Assembly: GCA_030627405.1 (NCBI GenBank)
Contig: DAOUSD010000021.1
Coordinates: forward strand, 1 to 13,302
Direction of reading: 5' to 3'
DNA: 13,302 nucleotides
Origin: Deltaproteobacteria bacterium
GTDB lineage: Bacteria > Desulfobacterota > Desulfobacteria > Desulfobacterales > ETH-SRB1
Below the pieces are notes generated by a model that had not been told where the DNA came from, made no database searches, and saw nothing but the letters and a program-made list of their open reading frames with translations. Positions 13,223 through 13,302 of this stretch are shown here, in pieces; positions within the stretch are counted from its first letter, which is position 1; the number at the start of each line of letters is the position of its first letter. A program made the translations under genes and the position numbers.

Positions 13223-13302
13223 GAGATTTTAGAGAACTTAAAGTATGGGAGAAAGCCCATCGTCTTACACTACAGGTCTATAGAATCACAAAGAAGTTTC
13301 CT
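13219..13302 (+). CDS. Four-helix-bundle protein (23S rRNA-intervening-sequence / S23 type), N-terminal part only
   Basis: The frame starts at ATG 13219, overlapping the rluD stop as ATGA, with AAAGGG 13207-13212 six bases upstream. It stays open to the window end (28 codons). The visible residues MRDFRELKVWEKAHRLTL and then VYRITKKFP match the opening of the small four-helix-bundle family (TIGR02436-like). These proteins are about 115-130 residues, were first seen inside 23S rRNA intervening sequences, and are related to the Avd protein of diversity-generating retroelements. In its stand-alone form the function is unknown. Tight overlap with rluD suggests co-translation. The rest lies outside the window, so nothing can be said of the C-terminal part or of what follows. 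Confidence 0.85.
   Translation, partial: MRDFRELKVWEKAHRLTLQVYRITKKFP

Overview
The window reads as a housekeeping stretch of a Desulfobacterota (deltaproteobacterial, Desulfobacterales-like) chromosome. I base this on the AT-leaning base composition, the gene set and order (ndk-trmJ divergent from serA, then a DUF1844 gene, htrA, ispE, tRNA-Gln, prs, rplY, pth, carD, rluD), the small CarD-type RNA polymerase regulator, and intergenic inverted repeats of the GACAGGATTTACAGGATT kind. The genus cannot be named from the sequence alone.

Left part (1-2641), all on the minus strand: in transcription order there is a UspA with a near-canonical ATP-binding motif (2222-2641), a 52-residue single-span membrane protein (1943-2101), a YeiH/UPF0324 family putative anion (sulfate-type) exporter with an unusually long loop after its first membrane span (628-1926), a second UspA whose nucleotide motif is degenerate (169-618), and the start of a probable SRPBCC-fold protein that runs off the left edge (1-155). 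The last four lie 9-16 bases apart and look like one transcript. This is the least understood part of the window.

Middle: ndk and trmJ form a minus-strand pair (4033 to 2813). They are divergent from serA, which starts at 4267. The intergenic region between them holds a good promoter for each direction. Rightward follow serA, a DUF1844 gene and a DegP/HtrA-type periplasmic protease.

Right part (7885-13302), plus strand: ispE, tRNA-Gln(TTG), prs, rplY (bL25, CTC type) and pth end in a strong intrinsic terminator at 11501-11534. Then come carD and rluD, and the first 28 codons of a four-helix-bundle (S23/IVP-type) gene that overlaps the rluD stop. The genes serve translation and its quality control (Pth, bL25, RluD, TrmJ, tRNA-Gln), nucleotide and PRPP supply (Ndk, Prs), isoprenoid and serine synthesis (IspE, SerA) and envelope proteostasis (HtrA).

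The most notable oddities are these. ispE has no ATG, GTG or TTG that would keep its catalytic N-terminal motif, but a good Shine-Dalgarno sequence precedes an ATT. A nine-G homopolymer forms the yeiH ribosome-binding site. At least three families of imperfect inverted repeats occupy the gaps, one of which supplies the last codons of pth. I saw no CRISPR array, insertion sequence, prophage or defence system.
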